The notes below the pieces were generated by a model. The model was not told where the DNA came from, did no database searches, and saw only the letters and a list, made by a program, of their open reading frames with translations. From Betaproteobacteria bacterium (GTDB lineage Bacteria > Pseudomonadota > Gammaproteobacteria > Burkholderiales > Burkholderiaceae_C), in assembly GCA_947453725.1 (NCBI GenBank), contig CANGHH010000004.1:186001-250000 (forward strand): a stretch of 64,000 nt of DNA. The letters run 5' to 3'. Each line of letters starts with the position of its first letter. Positions within the stretch are counted from its first letter, which is position 1. Positions 50,463 to 59,457 of this stretch are shown here, in pieces. A program made the translations under genes and the position numbers.

Positions 50463-52067
50463 TCAGCCGGGCGGGGCCGCTGCGGCGTTCCAGGCCGCAA
50501 CGATCTGCCGGCGGTCGAGCTTGCCGTTCGGGTTGCGCGGCAGCGCGGCAGCGGCCACGCTGACACCGGCCGGCACCATGTAGGCCGGCAACTGCTGGCG
50601 GCACAGCGCCAGCAGCGCGACGGTGTCAAGGCCGGCCGCACCCGCCGCCGGCGTTGCAACCACCTGGATGGCCTGGCCCAGCGCGGCGTCGTCGACGCCG
50701 AAGGCCACGCAGTCGCCGACCAGGCCGCTGGCCTGCAGCACCGCCTCGACCTCGGTCGGGCTGACACGGTAGCCCGAGGTCTTGATCATCTCGTCGCGGC
50801 GGCCCACGAAATAGAGGAAGCCCGCCTCGTCGCGGCGCACGGTGTCGCCGGACCAGACCGCCAGCTCGGGCAGCGGCAGGCCAGCGCCGCGGCCGGCCAG
50901 CGCCGCCGGCAAGGGCCGGTAGCGCTGGGCGGTCTTTTCGGCGTCGCCCCAGTAGCCCAGACCGACCAGCGGCCCGCGGTGGACCAGTTCACCGGGCTCG
51001 TCGACGGCGCACTCGCTGCCGTCGTCGCGCAGCACCAGCACCTCGGCGTTCGGAATCGCGCGGCCGATCGAATCGGGGCGCCGGTCGACCTCTTCGGGCG
51101 GCAGGCAGGTCGAACGGAAAGCCTCGGTCAGGCCGTACATCAGGAAAGGCCGGGACTGCGGCACGCGGCTGCGGATGGCGCTCAGCGTGGGCACCGGCAT
51201 GCGCCCGCCGGTGCTGGCGAAATAGCGCAGGTGTCCGGCGATGGCCGGCGGCCATTCCAGGGCCGCGAGCTGCATGTACAGCGGCGGCACCGCCGTCAGG
51301 CCGGTGACGCGTTCACGGTCCAGCGCCTGCAGCACGTCGCGCGGCACCAGGTGGTTGAGCAGCACCACCCGCGCACCGGCATGGAAGGCCGTCGTCAGCT
51401 GGCTGAAACCGGCGTCGAAGGACAGCGGCAGCACGGCCAGCAGGGTGTCGTCGGCGCGGTTGTCGAGGTAGTCGACAACGCTGGCCGCGCCGACCACCAG
51501 GTTGCGGTGGCTGAGCACCACGCCCTTGGGCGCGCCGGTGCTGCCCGAGGTGTAGAGGATGGCCGCCATGTCGCTGTCGATGACGCGGTGGACGGCACCC
51601 GTCGGGCCGGCCAGCAGATCGGCCCAGCTCAGCACCGGCAGGGGCAGTGGGCCGGCGGCGGGCGCGGTCAGCAGCAGCTGGCGCAGCGCGGGCAGCGTGG
51701 GCCACAGGCCGTCGAGCCGGCCCGCGCGCTCGGGCGTACTCAGCAGGGCGCAGGCCCCCGAGTCGCGCAGGATGTGGGCGACCTGGGCCGGCTTCAGCAA
51801 GGGGTTGATCGGTACAAACACGGCACCGGCGGCGGCGGCAGCGAAACACAGCACCACGGTCTCGGGCCGCTTGTCCAGCCACACGGCCACCCGTTCGCCG
51901 CGCTGCACGCCCTGCCCCACCAGGCCCGCTGCTGCGCGCTGCACGGCGCCGGCCAGCGTGGCGTAGTCCAGGGTCTGCACCCCCGAAGTGAGGGCCAGCG
52001 CGGTCGGCTCGCGCTCGGCGGCCCGCAGGACCAGCTCAGCCAGCAGGCGCGGCGCGCGCGGCTGCAC
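50463..52067 (-). CDS. AMP-forming acyl-CoA ligase, exosortase-A-associated
   Basis: ANL-superfamily adenylating enzyme of 534 aa. ATP loop YTSGSTGAPKGVVLSHRN, LMYGLTEAFRST and the hinge region (SGDTVRRDEAGFLYFVGRRDEMIKTSGYRVSP in adjoining parts) with C-terminal Lys in NPNGKLDRRQ. It activates an acyl or amino-acid-derived carboxylate. Start uncertain: GTG 52067 precedes RLLAELVLRAAERE; TTG 52139 would add 24 residues. No clear Shine-Dalgarno for either. Paired with a divergent acyl carrier protein. Confidence 0.88.
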   Translation of the reverse strand: MQPRAPRLLAELVLRAAEREPTALALTSGVQTLDYATLAGAVQRAAAGLVGQGVQRGERVAVWLDKRPETVVLCFAAAAAGAVFVPINPLLKPAQVAHILRDSGACALLSTPERAGRLDGLWPTLPALRQLLLTAPAAGPLPLPVLSWADLLAGPTGAVHRVIDSDMAAILYTSGSTGAPKGVVLSHRNLVVGAASVVDYLDNRADDTLLAVLPLSFDAGFSQLTTAFHAGARVVLLNHLVPRDVLQALDRERVTGLTAVPPLYMQLAALEWPPAIAGHLRYFASTGGRMPVPTLSAIRSRVPQSRPFLMYGLTEAFRSTCLPPEEVDRRPDSIGRAIPNAEVLVLRDDGSECAVDEPGELVHRGPLVGLGYWGDAEKTAQRYRPLPAALAGRGAGLPLPELAVWSGDTVRRDEAGFLYFVGRRDEMIKTSGYRVSPTEVEAVLQASGLVGDCVAFGVDDAALGQAIQVVATPAAGAAGLDTVALLALCRQQLPAYMVPAGVSVAAAALPRNPNGKLDRRQIVAAWNAAAAPPG

Positions 52068-52289
52068 ACGGCTGCGCGCCGAGCGGGCGTCGGCCGTGGC
52101 GATGGTGGTGGATGCGGCGGAAGAAATAAGCGGCTTCAAGGGTCGGCGTGCGGCAGTGCGGATTGTGGCTGCTGGCCCCCGGGGCCCGGCCCGCGGGCGC
52201 CGCGCACAGGGCCGTGAACTACGCCACGGGGCCCGGCGCGGACCCGGCGAAGCGGGCTGCGCCGCCTCGGTGACGCTGCAGGTGCAACC

Positions 52290-52315
52290 TATACTGGACG
52301 TTAGCCTGAAAGGGG
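52290..52315 (+). promoter_or_regulatory. Promoter and ribosome site for the ACP operon
   Basis: TATACT (52290-52295) is a 5/6 match to the -10 consensus upstream of the ACP gene. A Shine-Dalgarno-like gaaagggg lies near 52308. The -35 box is weak. This would drive the ACP-hydrolase-GNAT-glycosyltransferase run. Confidence 0.45.
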
Positions 52316-52322
52316 CCTGGCG

Positions 52323-52574
52323 GTGGATGTTCTGCCTCACGTGATGCAGGTGCTCGATGAAGTCCTGGGCTTGGGCGGCCGGGGCTTGGCCTTCACGCGC
52401 GACACGCCGCTGCTGGGCGCCGTGCCCGAACTCGATTCGATGGCCGTGGTGGCGCTGATCACCATGCTCGAAGAGCGCCTCGACATCGAGCTGCCCGACG
52501 ACGAGATCGAGGCCAGGGCCTTCGCCACGGTGGGCGCACTGGCCGACCTCGTCAGCGCCCACCGCGCCGCCTGA
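52323..52574 (+). CDS. Acyl carrier protein, exosortase-A-associated
   Basis: Carrier protein of 83 aa from GTG 52323. The phosphopantetheine serine is S39 in ELDSMAVVALITML. Length and acidic helices are normal for an ACP. It is divergent from the ligase gene, which probably loads it, and followed 7 bases later by hydrolase 2. It is not the fatty-acid ACP: fab genes are absent here. Confidence 0.9.
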   Translation: MDVLPHVMQVLDEVLGLGGRGLAFTRDTPLLGAVPELDSMAVVALITMLEERLDIELPDDEIEARAFATVGALADLVSAHRAA

Positions 52575-52581
52575 AGCGACC

Positions 52582-53457
52582 GTGGCTCGGTCCATCGAAG
52601 CCTTCATGCTGCCCGCCGGGGCCGGGCGCGATGACCACCTGATGGCCCTGTGGCACGCCTCGGTGGCGGACGGCGCCTTGCGCGGCGTGGTGCTCTACGT
52701 CCACCCCTTCGCCGAAGAGATGAACAAGTCGCGCCGCATGGCGGCCCTGCAGGCCCGTGCGCTGGCCGCCGCCGGCTACGGCGTGCTGCAGATCGACCTC
52801 AAGGGCTGCGGCGACAGCAGCGGCGAATTCGGCGACGCCACCTGGCTCGATTGGGTGTCGGACGTGCAAACCGCCGTGCGCTGGCTGCGCACGCGCAGCC
52901 CGGCCCCGCTGACGCTCTGGGGCTTGCGCGCCGGCTGTCTGGTGCTGGCCGACGCCGCGGTTCAGATGCCCGAAGAATCCTGCAGCTGCCTGTTCTGGCA
53001 ACCCACGCCGAAGGGCGCGCCGGTGCTGCGCCAGTTCCTGCGCAGCGCCGCAGCGGCCGCCTTCCTGGACGGGCGCGGCAAGGGCGTGGTCGACGCGCTG
53101 CGCCAGAAGCTGGCCGCCGGGCTGGCGGTCGAGGTCGGCGGCTACCGCGTCCACCCGGAGCTGGCCGCCGGGCTTGAGCGGGCCCGACTGCCGGTTCCGC
53201 CACGCCTGGATCGCCTGGTCTGGCTCGAAGTCAGCGCCGTGGCGGCGCCGGGCGCGCCCAGCCCGTCGCTGGCACCGGCCAGCATCAGCGCATCGACGGC
53301 CTGGCGCCAGGCTGCCACCGGCGCCGAGGTGCGCCTGGTCGCCGGCCCGCCGTTCTGGCAGACCGCCGAGATCGAGACCGCGCCGGCGCTGATCGACGCC
53401 ACGCTGGCGGCGCTGCAATCGACCCGTGCCACCGCAGGGGCCGGGGCCGCAGCGTGA
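52582..53457 (+). CDS. Alpha/beta-hydrolase-fold protein, exosortase-A-associated hydrolase 2
   Basis: Protein of 291 aa from GTG 52582. LYVHPFAEEMNKSRRM and QIDLKGCGDSSGEFG match the fold. The nucleophile elbow, usually GxSxG, reads GLRAGC with Arg at 116, so it may not be an active Ser hydrolase. Member of the hydrolase-2 family seen with exosortase A. Overlaps hydrolase 1 by 4 bases. Confidence 0.88.
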   Translation: MARSIEAFMLPAGAGRDDHLMALWHASVADGALRGVVLYVHPFAEEMNKSRRMAALQARALAAAGYGVLQIDLKGCGDSSGEFGDATWLDWVSDVQTAVRWLRTRSPAPLTLWGLRAGCLVLADAAVQMPEESCSCLFWQPTPKGAPVLRQFLRSAAAAAFLDGRGKGVVDALRQKLAAGLAVEVGGYRVHPELAAGLERARLPVPPRLDRLVWLEVSAVAAPGAPSPSLAPASISASTAWRQAATGAEVRLVAGPPFWQTAEIETAPALIDATLAALQSTRATAGAGAAA

Positions 53458-54347
53458 ATGAGGGCACGGGCTGCGCGATGAAGGTCGTCGACCTGCCGCT
53501 GGTCTTCGCGCTGGGCGACGAGCAACTGGTCGGTCTGCTGAGCGCCCCCGAAGGCCCGGCGCACCCGGTCGCCGTGCTGGTGGTGGTCGGCGGGCCGCAG
53601 GTGCGTGCGGGCAGTCATCGCCACTTCGTGCAGCTGGCGCGCCACCTGGCCGCTCAGGGCCACGCGGTGCTGCGCTTCGACGTGCGCGGCATGGGCGACA
53701 GCAGTGGCACAGCGGCCGGTTTCGAACACCTGCAGGACGACATCGCGGCGGCCGTCGGCGAACTGCTGCGGCAGCGCCCCGAGGTCCGGCGCGTGGTGCT
53801 GTGGGGTCTGTGCGACGGCGCGTCGGCTGCGCTGCTGTACCTGCAGCAGACCCACGACGCCCGCATCGGCGGCCTCGTGCTGCTGAACCCCTGGGTGCGC
53901 TCGCCCGAGACACTGGCCCGCGCCACGCTGCGCCACTACTACCTGCAGCGGCTGAAGCAGGCCGGCTTCTGGCGCAAGCTCTTCGGCGGCAGCGTCGGCG
54001 CGCCGGCGGTGCGCGGCTGGTGGCAGAACTTCCTGACCGCCCGCCAGCGGGTTCGCGACGCGCGCGGCGGCGACCGCCTGCCGTTCGCGGCGCGGATGGC
54101 CGAAGGCTGGCGCGCCTGCCCGGGACCGATCCTGCTGGTGCTGTCGGGCGACGATGTCACCGCGCACGAATTTGCCGACCACGCCGGCCGCGACAGCCAC
54201 TGGCGCGGTGCGCTGGCCCGGCCCGGCGTGCGGCGGGTCGACCTGGCTGGCGCCGACCACACCTTCTCGAATCCGCAGACCGGGCCGCAGGTGCTGGCGC
54301 TGACCGCGGCCTGGCTGCGCAGCGCCGACGGCGGCGCGGACTTGTGA
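53454..54347 (+). CDS. Alpha/beta hydrolase, exosortase-A-associated hydrolase 1
   Basis: Hydrolase-fold protein of 297 aa if it starts at GTG 53454, or 289 aa from ATG 53478. Motifs: VVVGGPQVRAGSHRHFVQLA, LRFDVRGMGDSSG, and the nucleophile elbow WGLCDGASAAL with Cys120 in place of Ser. A C-terminal His is present (GADHTF). A thiol nucleophile is predicted; substrate may be the ACP-linked intermediate (inference). Confidence 0.88.
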   Translation: MNEGTGCAMKVVDLPLVFALGDEQLVGLLSAPEGPAHPVAVLVVVGGPQVRAGSHRHFVQLARHLAAQGHAVLRFDVRGMGDSSGTAAGFEHLQDDIAAAVGELLRQRPEVRRVVLWGLCDGASAALLYLQQTHDARIGGLVLLNPWVRSPETLARATLRHYYLQRLKQAGFWRKLFGGSVGAPAVRGWWQNFLTARQRVRDARGGDRLPFAARMAEGWRACPGPILLVLSGDDVTAHEFADHAGRDSHWRGALARPGVRRVDLAGADHTFSNPQTGPQVLALTAAWLRSADGGADL

Positions 54348-55432
54348 GCGAGGCGCTGCCATGCAGCGACTTCACGGCGCTGCCGGCCGACGTGCGGGCC
54401 CTGCTGGACGCCGCGGGCGCCAGCGACTTCCAGGCCGGCGCAGCGTGGTGGACGCACTTCGTGGGCAGCGTTGACCTGGGCGGCGCGGTGCCGCAGCTGC
54501 GGGTCTGGCGCGAAGGCGGGCGTGACGCCGGGCGCGTGGTGGCGCTGCTGCCGCTGCTGCTGCACCGGCAGGCCGGACGCGTGACGGCACTGGGGAACTA
54601 CTACACCACGCGCTATGCACCGCTGCTGGCCGAGGGCGTCGAGCCCGAGGCGGCGGCGCTCGCCCTCTCCGGCATCCTGGCGGCGCTGCTGCGCGACGAG
54701 CCCGGCGTGCACATGCTGCGCTTCGAGCCGCTGGAAGCCGGCTCGCTGGCCGAGACCGCGCTGCGCCGCGCCCTGCAGCGACAAGGCTGCGCGGTGTACG
54801 GCTTTCACGCCTTCCAGAACTGGCGCCTGCCAGTCGACGGCGACTGGCCGACCTATCTGGGCGCGCGCGAAGGCCGGCTGCGGACCACGCTGGCTCGGAT
54901 GGGCAAACGCTTTGCGGCCCGCGGCGGGCGCCTGGAACTGCTGATCAGCGACAACGACCGGCTGGACGCCGGCATCGCCGCCTACCAAACCGTCTACGCC
55001 GCGAGCTGGAAAGACCCCGAGCCGCACCCGCGCTTCATGCCCGGCCTGATCCGCGCCGCGGCGCGCAGCGGCGTGCTGCGCCTGGGCCTGGCCTGGCTGG
55101 GCGACGAGCCGGTGGCCGCCCAGGTCTGGATGGTCGCCGGCGGCCGTGCCGACATCTACAAGCTGGCCCACGACGAGCGCCACAAGGACAGCTCGCCAGG
55201 CAGCCTGTTGACGGCGATGCTGATGCAGCACGTCTTCGAGCGCGACCGCGTGACGCTGGTCGACTACCTCAGCGGCGACGACGGCTACAAGCGGCTGTGG
55301 ATGAGCGAGGTGCGCGAGCGCACGGGGCTGGTCGCCTACCGGCTGGGCCGGCCGCGCGGGCTGCTCGGCGCGGCCCGCGAACAGGCCGGCCGTTGGCTGC
55401 GCGCCGCGCAGCGCCCGGGGGCCGCGCGATGA
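54344..55432 (+). CDS. GNAT-family (FemAB-like) acyltransferase
   Basis: Protein of 362 aa, start GTG 54344 overlapping the previous stop. The second half matches the GNAT/BioF2-like fold (RLRTTLARMGKRFAARGGRLEL, YKLAHDERHKDSSPGSLLTAML, YLSGDDGYKRLWM). Such proteins occur with exosortase-A polysaccharide genes. It could transfer the ACP-bound group to a sugar. Next gene overlaps by 4 bases. Confidence 0.82.
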   Translation: MSEALPCSDFTALPADVRALLDAAGASDFQAGAAWWTHFVGSVDLGGAVPQLRVWREGGRDAGRVVALLPLLLHRQAGRVTALGNYYTTRYAPLLAEGVEPEAAALALSGILAALLRDEPGVHMLRFEPLEAGSLAETALRRALQRQGCAVYGFHAFQNWRLPVDGDWPTYLGAREGRLRTTLARMGKRFAARGGRLELLISDNDRLDAGIAAYQTVYAASWKDPEPHPRFMPGLIRAAARSGVLRLGLAWLGDEPVAAQVWMVAGGRADIYKLAHDERHKDSSPGSLLTAMLMQHVFERDRVTLVDYLSGDDGYKRLWMSEVRERTGLVAYRLGRPRGLLGAAREQAGRWLRAAQRPGAAR

Positions 55433-56379
55433 GCACGGTCAGCGTCGTCATCCCCAGCCACAACGCGGCGGCCTACATCGAGCAGACCGTGACCAGCGTG
55501 CTGGCGCAGACGATGCCCGACCTGGAACTGCTGCTGGTCGACGATGGTTCGACCGACGACACCGTGGCCCTGGTGCAGGCGCTGGGCGACCCGCGGCTGC
55601 GCGTCATCCGGCAGGCCAAGGGCGGCGTCTGCAAGGCCCGCAACCGCGGCATCGCCGAGGCGCAGGCGCCGTTCATCTGCCTGCTCGACCATGACGACTG
55701 GTGGCTGCCCGACAAGCTGCACCGCCAGCTGCAGGTGCTGGCCGAACACCCCGCTGCCGGCGTCGCCTACAGCACCTTCGAGCGCTGGCATGCCGACCCC
55801 GCCACGGGCCGCTTCCCGGCGCCCGAGACTTTCGATTTCAGCGACGTGGCCGACGGCACGGACCCCGAATTTTCGGGCTGGGTCCACCACCAGTTCCTGC
55901 TCGACTGCTGGATGCTGACCAGCAGCTCGATGTTCAGGCGCGAGGTCTTCGAGCGTTGCGGCGCTTTCGACGAAAGCCTGCCCTTCAGCGAAGACTGGGA
56001 CCTGTGGCTGCGCCTGGCCCGCGAATTCCCTTTCGTCCAGCTGCGCCGGCCGACGGTGCTGTACCGCATGCACGCGCAGCAGGGCAGTGGCCTGCACCGG
56101 CCGATCGACTACCGCACGCGCTTGCTGGAACGCGCGGCGGCCGAACACGGCCTGGCCAGCCGCGACGGCCGGGCCATCACGCGCCAGCGCTTCCAGCGCC
56201 AGCTGGCGCGTTACCACGCCGACCACGGGCGCGGCGAACTCGAATCGGGTCGCGTGGGGACGGCATTGCGCCTCTACGCCCACGCCTGGCGGCTGCACCC
56301 GACGGGCTGGAAATACCCAACCTACCTGGTCGCGGTCCTGGCCGGCTGGCGCGGCGGCGCGCTGGCGGCACGGGTCTGA
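55429..56379 (+). CDS. Family 2 glycosyltransferase
   Basis: GT2 enzyme of 316 aa. SVVIPSHNAAAYIEQTVTSV, VDDGSTDDT, KARNRGIAEA and the metal-binding LLDHDDWW (DxD) are clear, and SEDWDLWLRLA is the catalytic-base region. Start ATG 55429 overlaps the GNAT stop. Single cytosolic domain, so it probably adds one sugar to a lipid-linked glycan. Confidence 0.93.
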   Translation: MSTVSVVIPSHNAAAYIEQTVTSVLAQTMPDLELLLVDDGSTDDTVALVQALGDPRLRVIRQAKGGVCKARNRGIAEAQAPFICLLDHDDWWLPDKLHRQLQVLAEHPAAGVAYSTFERWHADPATGRFPAPETFDFSDVADGTDPEFSGWVHHQFLLDCWMLTSSSMFRREVFERCGAFDESLPFSEDWDLWLRLAREFPFVQLRRPTVLYRMHAQQGSGLHRPIDYRTRLLERAAAEHGLASRDGRAITRQRFQRQLARYHADHGRGELESGRVGTALRLYAHAWRLHPTGWKYPTYLVAVLAGWRGGALAARV

Positions 56380-56457
56380 CGCGATGCTCGTCCACACCTG
56401 CTTTGCCGAGCGCCGCTGGCCCCCGCCCATCGACCCTGTCAACCGGAGCCGTCCATC

Positions 56458-57753
56458 ATGAAGCCCACCCCCAGCGGTCCGACGGGCCGCCAAGACCTGC
56501 TGATCGGCTTGCTGGTCTTCGCGCTGATCGCCGGCTTGCAATGGCAGGGCGGGCGTCAGGTGGCCGCCACCGTGCTGCTGCAGACCTACAACTGGGTGTT
56601 CGATTTCGACGCGTCACGCTACCTGGGCGGTTGGTGTTCGCCTGGCGTGAACATCAGCGAGCACCTGTATTTCAGCCATCTGGCACGCCACCCGCTGACC
56701 GCCGCCCTGCGGCCGATCTGCCTGGCCATCGAACCGGCGGTCGGCGGCCCCCAGCTGGCCTTGATGGCGCTGACCGCGGGACTGGCTGGCCTGATGGCGG
56801 CCTTGAGCTATGCCCTGGCTGCGCGCTGCTGCCGGGGCCTGGTCGACCGCTTGCTGATCACGGCCCTGGCCAGCATCAGCGCCCAGCCGCTGATGCTGGG
56901 CATCATCCCGGAGATGTACAGCCCGGCGATGCTCGGCATCGGCCTGAGCCTGTTGTGGCTGTCAGGGCTACCGGACGGTGGCGAGCCCAGCCGGCTGCAG
57001 TGGCTGATCAGCGGTGTGCTCAACCTGGGGCTGACGGTGACCAACGCCGTGCTCAGCCTGCTGCAATCGGTGGTGGCGGCCTGGGGCCGGATGGGTCTGA
57101 AGGCCTGGCTGCGGCGCGAGGTGATGCGCTGGCTGCTGGTCTTCGCAGGTCTGCTGCTGAGCGCCCTGCTGCTGGCCTGGGTCTACACGCCCGAGCACCT
57201 GGGCATCGCCCAGGACGCCGCCAAGTCGCTCTGGTGGGCGGCCCACATGGGGCGTGGCGAACCGGCACCGCTGTGGAAGGTGGCGGCCACCTACCTGGTC
57301 TACGACGTGGTCGCGCCGATCAGCAGTTTCTACCAGCTGCCGGCCGGCGAAGACCATCCGATGCTGGACTTCCGCGCCTTCAGCTTCGCGCCGGCAGGCT
57401 GGTGCGCCGTGGTGCTGTGGCTGGCGCTGCTGGCGACCGCGGCGGCTGCAGCCTGGCAGGAGCGCGCGCTGCACAAGCCGCTCGCCGTGGCGGTCCTGTG
57501 GCTGGCCTTCAACATCGGCCTGCACACGCTGTGGCAATACCGATCCAGCGTCTACATCTACGGCGCGCACAGCTTCCCGGCACTGGTGGTGCTGCTGGCC
57601 CTGGGTCAGCGCGCGGTGGTGGCCCGGGGCCGCGCCTGGGCGCTCACGGCGCGTATCGGGCTCGGCCTGCTGCTGGCCTTGCTGCTGGTCAACAACCTCG
57701 ACCGCTACCAGGAAGTCATCCGCTTCCTGGTCGCCCAGACTGCGGCCCGCTGA
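56458..57753 (+). CDS. Polytopic membrane protein of the polysaccharide locus
   Basis: Membrane protein of 431 aa with about ten hydrophobic segments, first at LLIGLLVFALIAGLQW. It has no recognised catalytic motif; the periplasmic loop after helix 1 (YNWVFDFDASRYLGGW) could be a GT-C-type acidic site, which is speculative. The C-terminus has LVNNLDRYQEVI. Next to GTs and the HAD-UbiA gene, so a glycosyltransferase or flippase-like role is possible. Confidence 0.7.
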   Translation: MKPTPSGPTGRQDLLIGLLVFALIAGLQWQGGRQVAATVLLQTYNWVFDFDASRYLGGWCSPGVNISEHLYFSHLARHPLTAALRPICLAIEPAVGGPQLALMALTAGLAGLMAALSYALAARCCRGLVDRLLITALASISAQPLMLGIIPEMYSPAMLGIGLSLLWLSGLPDGGEPSRLQWLISGVLNLGLTVTNAVLSLLQSVVAAWGRMGLKAWLRREVMRWLLVFAGLLLSALLLAWVYTPEHLGIAQDAAKSLWWAAHMGRGEPAPLWKVAATYLVYDVVAPISSFYQLPAGEDHPMLDFRAFSFAPAGWCAVVLWLALLATAAAAAWQERALHKPLAVAVLWLAFNIGLHTLWQYRSSVYIYGAHSFPALVVLLALGQRAVVARGRAWALTARIGLGLLLALLLVNNLDRYQEVIRFLVAQTAAR

Positions 57754-57787
57754 GCGAGGTGTCCCCGGGCGCGCCGCCGGCCGGTGC

Positions 57788-59263
57788 TCAGAACCAGTGC
57801 GAGCCGGCGAAGAGCGCGGCCATGGCCAGCACGGCGATGCGGCTGCCGCGGTCGCGCAGGGCAAAGACGATCGGGTCGTCGTCCATTTCGCCACGCGCGG
57901 TCTTGATCCACAGCCGCCCGTACCAGTACATCATGCCCAGCGCGACCAGCCACAGGCCCTGCGGCCGCGTGAAGCGGGCGGCCGTCTCAGGCGCCGAGGC
58001 GTAGAGCCCGAACACCACCACCGCACTGACGCTGGCAGCCGTGCCGAAGGGCCACAGGACCACCAGGTCGCTGACCCGGTAGTCGCGCCCCTGGGCCACC
58101 TTGCGGCCGGCGTGCTCCAGCGTCACCAATTCGGCACAACGCTTCACCAGCGCCAGGCTGAAGAAGGTGAAGGCGCTGAAAGCCAGCAGCCAGGCCGAGA
58201 CCTCGATGCCGGTCGCCACCGCACCGGCCAGCACCCGGTAGGTGTACAGCAGGGCCAGCGTGATCACGTCGATCAGCACATAGCCCTTCAAGGTCCAGCT
58301 GTAGGCGGTGGTCAGCACCACGTAGCCGGCCAGCGCCAGTGCGGCCGACTTCGACAGTGCCAGCGCCAGCAGCAGGCCGGCCGCCACCAGCAGGACCGCA
58401 GCCGCGACGCCGGCCATCACCCCGATGCGGCCACTGGCGAAGGCTCGATCCTTCTTGCGCGGGTGCTGGCGGTCGTTCTCCAGGTCCCACAGGTCGTTCA
58501 TCACGTAGGTGCCCGAGGCCGCCAGCGAGAAGGCCACGAAGATCAGGCCGGCCGCCAGCACCTTGTCAGCCTGGTTGAAGGCAAAGGCCGTGAACAGCGG
58601 CACCAGCAGCAGCAGGTTCTTGACCCACTGGTGCACGCGGATGGCCTTCAGCCACAGCGCCAGGCCGCCTGCAGCCCGCTGGAAACGGGCCTCGACAGGA
58701 ATGGCCGAGGGGATGCGGGCCGCCAGCGCCGGCGCCACATCGGCCAGCACCACGGCCGCACTGGCCGACCAGATCGGCAGGTCCGCGCGGCTGTCGCCCG
58801 CGTAGACGAAATCCGGCCCGACCAGCGCCTGGATCGCCGCCAGCTTGCGCGGGCCCTTGAGGTTGACCCCACCGTCGGTGGCCAGCACGTGGTCGAAGAG
58901 CTGCAGATGATCGGCGGCGGCTTGGGCGACGCTTCGGTGGGCGGCGGTGGCCAGCACGAGGGTCCGGCCGGCCGCGTGCTGGCCTCGCAGCCAGTCCAGC
59001 AGGTCCTGCCGCCAGGGCAGCGCGGCCACATGCAGGGTCACGCGACGGGCCACCTGGCTCTTCAGGGCCCAGGGGCCTTGCAGCGCCCAGAAGACCAGAT
59101 GGAAGATCATCCAGGGGCTGCGCTTGAGCAGCAGCAGGACCGATTCAAGCAGCGTGTCGGTGTAGGTCAGCGTGCCATCGAGATCCAGGACGAGGGGCGA
59201 GGACACCCGGATGCGTGGCGCTGCGTCGCCGGCATTGGAAAGCATGTCTGATGTTTCGGGCAT
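57788..59263 (-). CDS. HAD-UbiA fusion prenyltransferase
   Basis: Protein of 491 aa. Residues ~22-195 form a HAD hydrolase (LDLDGTLTYTD, LVLATAAHRSVA, YAGDSRADLPIW). Residues ~203-491 form a UbiA-type prenyltransferase with NDLWDLENDRQ (256-266) and multiple helices. Fusions of this kind are related to decaprenyl-phosphate phosphoribosyltransferase plus its phosphatase. It would attach a sugar phosphate to a polyprenyl phosphate and remove the extra phosphate. ATG 59263 chosen; ATG 59245 possible. Confidence 0.88.
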   Translation of the reverse strand: MPETSDMLSNAGDAAPRIRVSSPLVLDLDGTLTYTDTLLESVLLLLKRSPWMIFHLVFWALQGPWALKSQVARRVTLHVAALPWRQDLLDWLRGQHAAGRTLVLATAAHRSVAQAAADHLQLFDHVLATDGGVNLKGPRKLAAIQALVGPDFVYAGDSRADLPIWSASAAVVLADVAPALAARIPSAIPVEARFQRAAGGLALWLKAIRVHQWVKNLLLLVPLFTAFAFNQADKVLAAGLIFVAFSLAASGTYVMNDLWDLENDRQHPRKKDRAFASGRIGVMAGVAAAVLLVAAGLLLALALSKSAALALAGYVVLTTAYSWTLKGYVLIDVITLALLYTYRVLAGAVATGIEVSAWLLAFSAFTFFSLALVKRCAELVTLEHAGRKVAQGRDYRVSDLVVLWPFGTAASVSAVVVFGLYASAPETAARFTRPQGLWLVALGMMYWYGRLWIKTARGEMDDDPIVFALRDRGSRIAVLAMAALFAGSHWF

Positions 59264-59457
59264 TCGTGGCGGCCATCGTCCGAGGCCCTGCGGTAAGCTG
59301 AGACCCAACGCCCACATTGTGGCCTTTGCGCTTGAAATTCATGTGGCCTCAACGGCGCCACCGGTCCCGGCTTGACATGCCACAGGTGCAAAGCCACAGC
59401 GCGCTTCCCGCATCGAAGGCTATCCGGCAAACTCAAGCCGGCACCCCCAGGCGGCAG

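Noticed and set aside
52068..52607. Extension of the acyl-CoA ligase frame upstream over the ACP gene
   Set aside because: The extension is antisense to a clear ACP and lacks ligase homology.
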